From the NCBI GenBank assembly GCA_019648995.1, contig BLXT01004787.1:282098-315470 (forward strand): 33,373 nucleotides of DNA, read 5' to 3'. Both the position numbers and the translations under genes were made by a program. The DNA comes from Plakobranchus ocellatus. Its lineage: Eukaryota > Mollusca > Gastropoda > Plakobranchidae. Position 1 is the stretch's first letter; every line of letters starts with the position of its first letter. Below the pieces are notes generated by a model. It was not told where the DNA came from. It worked only from the letters and a program-made list of their open reading frames with translations, and did not search any database. Positions 33,328 through 33,373 of this stretch are shown in pieces.

Positions 33328-33373
<46 letters not shown>
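32650..33373 (+). mobile_element. CAGACCTGCC-ended dispersed element, copy 2, running off the window
   Basis: Starts GAGACCTGCCAACCCC inside the transposase-like frame and matches 8881-9660 in the same orientation to the window edge. The codons after NIVRFL (ETCQPQIVLT...) therefore belong to this repeat, up to the stop at 32749-32751. The right end and target duplication are outside the window. Confidence 0.8.
33228..33373. repeat. GA microsatellites, duplicated with their flanks
   Basis: (AG)n at 33228-33261 and 33332-33373 (to the edge), each preceded by a similar unit (ACACTGAGATAGTGATAAAA and ACACTCACACAGTGATAAAA), so the microsatellite plus about 45 bp of flank has been duplicated in tandem. 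Confidence 0.9.

Overview
This window is eukaryotic genomic DNA: AT-rich, intron-containing, full of simple-sequence tracts, and dominated by decayed transposable elements. It contains three assembly gaps (3142-3143, 21808-21827, 31194-31195). The mix of a metazoan lysosomal-type alpha-L-fucosidase with GT-AG introns, RTE-like and Jockey-like LINEs, tRNA-derived SINEs, and a broken mobile-element gene whose N-terminus resembles vertebrate RAG1 suggests a mollusc, most likely a gastropod. That assignment is inference from content, not a database match.

The only host gene I can support is an alpha-L-fucosidase on the minus strand. Five 3' exons (27168-27035, 26247-26150, 15520-15388, 14370-14200, 13834-13498) join in a continuous reading frame of 290 residues. 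They carry the nucleophile Asp (WSDGEW) and the acid/base Glu (HKWE). The N-terminal 170 or so residues are not recognisable in the window and should lie beyond its right edge. One intron is 10.6 kb and has filled with mobile DNA.

Layout. 1-8.88 kb: intergenic, AT-rich, with a decayed SINE (805-985), a 5'-truncated RTE-like LINE tail (1786-2292), a small tandem duplication (4591-4712) and low-complexity tracts. 8.88-12.76 kb: a candidate 3.9-kb DNA element with short inverted termini and matching 6-bp flanks. 13.5-15.5 kb: the last three fucosidase exons. 15.5-26.1 kb: the large intron, holding a tRNA-derived SINE (about 16.6-16.8 kb), a decayed transposase-like gene (17.1-19.3 kb, minus), an internally deleted Jockey-like LINE whose 3' end abuts that gene (19.3-22.6 kb, minus), a TA-flanked Tigger/pogo-like non-autonomous element with a SINE nested in it (22.63-23.81 kb), and a 637-bp member of the CAGACCTGCC-ended family (24.51-25.15 kb). 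26.1-27.2 kb: two further fucosidase exons. 27.2-30.4 kb: AT-rich, presumed intron or upstream DNA with one CpG-rich pocket. 30.45-32.65 kb, plus strand: the RAG1-N-terminus-like mobile-element gene, broken by frameshifts, a duplication beside a gap, and a further insertion. 32.65 kb to the end: a second copy of the sequence at 8.88-9.66 kb, ending in GA microsatellites.

The most interesting system is the RAG1-N-like mobile element (Aplysia N-RAG-TP type), followed by the CAGACCTGCC-ended element family with 6-bp flanking duplications, and the SINE whose tail resembles the 3' end of the LINE in the same window.
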